DNA of 64,000 nucleotides. It comes from Verticillium longisporum. Lineage: Eukaryota > Ascomycota > Sordariomycetes > Glomerellales > Plectosphaerellaceae. The stretch covers positions 6,138,001 through 6,202,000 of the forward strand of contig JAETXT010000002.1 in NCBI GenBank assembly GCA_019188255.1, written 5' to 3'. The position numbers and the translations under genes were made by a program. Each line of letters begins with the position of its first letter. The stretch's first letter is position 1. Below, piece by piece: positions 61,526-64,000 of this stretch. The notes under the pieces were generated by a model, which worked only from the letters and a program-made list of their open reading frames with translations, did not search any database and was not told the DNA's origin.

Positions 61526-62859
61526 TTTTGCGACACGAATTTCTAGCTCTTTTTTGAGTAAGGGCCAAGGTGCAAAGGCTCTAGGTGTGATGAAGACTCA
61601 AGTATGTTCTTGGTCCTTTGAGGATGGAGTCGGGATATAGGGCGATGGTGGCTCAAGGTGCCTTGGGGAGGGCGCCGTTGTAGTGGAATTGAACCCCGCA
61701 GCTAGCCGCAGCAGTACATAGTGCAATGACTCAAGCACAAGGCAAACGCAGATATCGCTGCTCATGTGAAATGGAAATACTACAGCCACCAGGACGATGG
61801 TGTGAGCGGAGCCGCCAAATCGAATCATCTGTGCAGCGGGCAGGCTTCCTGGGCCAGGCTGACGAGCTGAGCCCGGCCGAGTCCGCCTGCGGGAGAGGGG
61901 GCGGGGGGTTTCCGCCTCCCCACCGCCCGATCACGGAGCCCTCAGGACCGGGATCAGGGCCATGAGTGGTGCTCGCAGCCAGACATGCTAATAGATGTAC
62001 GCGCTTTGAAGTGCAAAAACACTACTGTGGTCGGATTTTCTGGCCAAATCTGGACGACGTCTTGGCTGGTGTTTGTTAAGGTGCCCCGTGGTCAAGGATC
62101 GACTCAGGCTAGCCGTTCAAGATTCCACTCGGGAAGAAAGATATATGCGCTGCTACACAAACTGATGAACAGAAGTTATCCGTTCCCTCCATTCTCATTT
62201 TCTCTTGGCCTATATTTGATGATGCTTAGGATAGGCTTATCGGTACTACCGTCGACGACGCCCAGGATCTCTTGCGTGGTTGTAAATAGAGGGACATAAA
62301 CTTGTCTGTCGGCAGACCATCATGCTTTGGGATTTCATGAACTCCAGTGTGCTTCATCAAACCCTTCTGGGCTCGAGGTAATACCAGACTCGCACTCACT
62401 CGGGAATGAAAGTTTCCGAGACAATTTATCAGCGAAACCAAACTTTGGCTAAATTACGTCACTTCGGCGCAAGCTGACAACCGAATATAGATCAGACACT
62501 TCGAAGAATTGGGCTGTGATAGTCATGAAAAGCGCGTTCATGAACGGCACACACTTTCTATTTCTACAGGCGCCAACGCGGTATCAACCACGTGGTTTAA
62601 TGACGCAAACCTGCGTTTGGTCGATCTGTAGTTGCGCCAAGATCGGACGATCTGTTCGTCGACCACATCAGACCAAGCATGAGACGGCAGGAATAGTATC
62701 GCGATCCCAATATACAGATACATCCAGATGATAGCCCGCAAGTCATGATGGCAGGTTCTCGTGTATTCTCTATGCAGCAGTACATTCCATGAAGCGCCAT
62801 CCGAGGGCGATGGTATGTGATTTTCCTCCTCTTCCCATTGGTATCAAGCAGCGGCAACA
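61526..62859. other. Intergenic region, no gene recognised
   Basis: About 1.33 kb between two minus-strand genes. Frames are short and have no domain. It should hold the oxidase promoter and the thioredoxin 3' UTR. Confidence 0.5.
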
Positions 62860-63525
62860 TTAGGCGGAGTACTTCAGGAGCGCCTTCTCGAGGGCAGGGG
62901 GTTGGCACCGACAATCTCCTCAACCTTCTCGCCGTCCTTGAAGACCATGAAGGTGGGCATGGCGCGGATGCCGAGCCCCTGACTCAGGTCGGGGACCTCG
63001 TCGACATCGATCTTGAGGAAGTTGACGCTGGTGTACTTCTCGGAGAGCCTGTTGACGAGAGCACAACCTGTCAGCACAATGTTCTTCGGCGCCATCTGGC
63101 ATGGGGGGTTACGGGGCTTTTACTCACTGCGCGTATATGGGAGCAATGGTCTTGCAGGGACCGCACCACGTAGCGAAGCAGTCGAGGATGGCGACGTTCT
63201 TGCTGGGCAGGACGTTGTCGGCGGCGAGGGTGACCTCCTCGCCGTTGATGGCCTTGTAGAAGTCCGCCTTGCTGTACAGGAAGCCAAGTCAGTATGTATC
63301 TTTTGGAGGGGTTGATGCGCGATCGCGTCATGGACCAAGTCGCACACGGTCGCTTGCGCAAGGACGGCAGAGGGGACGGCAAGGCACATACGAGTTGATG
63401 TTGTGGACGCCCATTTTGAAAGACGAAGTTTGGAACAGCCTAGATGTGATGGCAGGGGACAGGAACTGGGAACTAGGTCGTGACAGAGCCGGTCGGATGG
63501 AGTGTAGAAGGAATTTAGTTGACAT
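62860..63525 (-). CDS. TRX: Thioredoxin with optional mitochondrial presequence (frameshifted near the end)
   Basis: Disulfide reductase of the thioredoxin family with active site [12 protein letters not shown]. The cytosolic form starts at 63414 (MGVHNINS); exons are ...-63392, 63271-63128 and 63048-62860; introns are GTATGT...ACAG and GTGAGT...ACAG; 118 residues. An in-frame upstream Met at 63525 adds 37 residues ([20 protein letters not shown] ... [10 protein letters not shown]) that look like a mitochondrial presequence: Arg/Ser-rich, no acids, RLF-x-TSS near the junction. Later motifs: [40 protein letters not shown]. One base is missing at the G5 run 62897-62901; with it the end reads [14 protein letters not shown] and stops at 62860. 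Confidence 0.93.
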
Positions 63526-64000
63526 TGGAGCTGCGGCGTGGGATGGAGGTGCGGGGTGATGTGCTCTAAATAACGACAGCGGTTGGGTTGGGGAGCGGGT
63601 GCAGGTGCGGGTGCTGGTGCTGGTACTGATAGTGGAAGGGGACTGTAAGGCGTATGTTGAGCCCCTCTGACGAAGTCTCTGGCTTCCAGCAATAGTAAGC
63701 GTGCTTTCTAATAGGGAGCGCTGCACCGAAAGCTCTGTCTGCCGGGGTTTGAGCCACGCGACGGGGCAGGGAGAGACACACCGAAGCTCGCAGATTCTTC
63801 CAGGTCAGAAGGCCTACAAATACCAGCGAGGTACTTCCTCAGTGGTACAGTCCGCACCAGATACGAGGTCACTCGAGCTTGGGGCATGGGTTGTTCGGGT
63901 GTGAGACAGGGCCGTAGCTTGATTTGTCAGGGCCAGATGACGCCATCTGCAAGACACCTGATTCGGCACGACTGTACTTGTCAGCCACTCACCGAGTCAC
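63526..64000. other. Upstream flank of thioredoxin gene with GGTGC(A/T) repeats
   Basis: 475 bases to the window edge. At about 63598-63630 a degenerate hexamer array (GGTGCAGGTGCGGGTGCTGG) lies in the leader of the thioredoxin gene. No gene is recognised; short frames only. Confidence 0.5.

Overview
This is nuclear DNA of a filamentous ascomycete, most likely a Sordariomycete. Genes lie on both strands and are cut by 45-95 nt introns with GTAAGT/GTATGT-type donors, CTAAC/CTGAC-like branch sites and CAG/TAG acceptors. Codon third positions are GC-rich, which also produces long antisense ORFs. The products are fungal orthologues such as Bud3, Bem1, Pkc1, Vps36 and ATP synthase subunit k. The order or genus cannot be fixed from sequence alone. 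There is no CRISPR array, intact transposon, virus, plasmid element or secondary-metabolite cluster. I found no previously undescribed system.

Layout. 1-6 kb: the 3' end of an unrecognised conserved gene, VPS36 (ESCRT-II), and a THP3-like SAC3/GANP gene. 9-15 kb: the polarity scaffold BEM1, a CENP-B/Tc5-type DNA-binding protein, and thymidylate synthase. 17-20 kb: ATP19 and MTFP1 (divergent), an AN1 zinc-finger protein, and a tRNA-Gly(UCC) with an intron. 20-31 kb: RAD4, a short Dcc1-like protein, and the Rho-GEF BUD3. 31-39 kb: REV7, PI31, RPC37 (Pol III) and PAT1 (mRNA decay). 40-45 kb: a Kre2/Mnt1-type mannosyltransferase, mitochondrial uS12 and an acyl-CoA dehydrogenase. 47-53 kb: PKC1 and SHE9/MDM33. 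54-64 kb: a Pyp1-type HAD phosphatase, an MFS transporter, an eIF1A-like protein, ALG3, a peroxisomal D-amino-acid-oxidase-type enzyme, and a thioredoxin that can be read with or without a mitochondrial presequence. Gaps of 0.3-3.4 kb between genes hold no convincing genes.

Functional threads, which are not operons: cell polarity and wall integrity (BEM1, BUD3, PKC1, Kre2-type mannosyltransferase, ALG3); mitochondrial inner membrane (ATP19, MTFP1, SHE9, uS12m); DNA repair and cohesion (RAD4, REV7, DCC1-like); RNA metabolism (THP3-like, RPC37, PAT1).

The most striking pattern is damage to conserved genes. Ten genes read through only if one to three bases are restored, sixteen bases in all. 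Every case is modelled as a net loss, mostly in short homopolymers. RAD4 and PKC1 each also carry one in-frame stop. After restoring these bases, every one of these genes comes out as a whole number of codons with conserved domains joined in order. This looks like an under-polished assembly with a deletion bias rather than mass pseudogenisation. All affected entries are annotated as broken as given.
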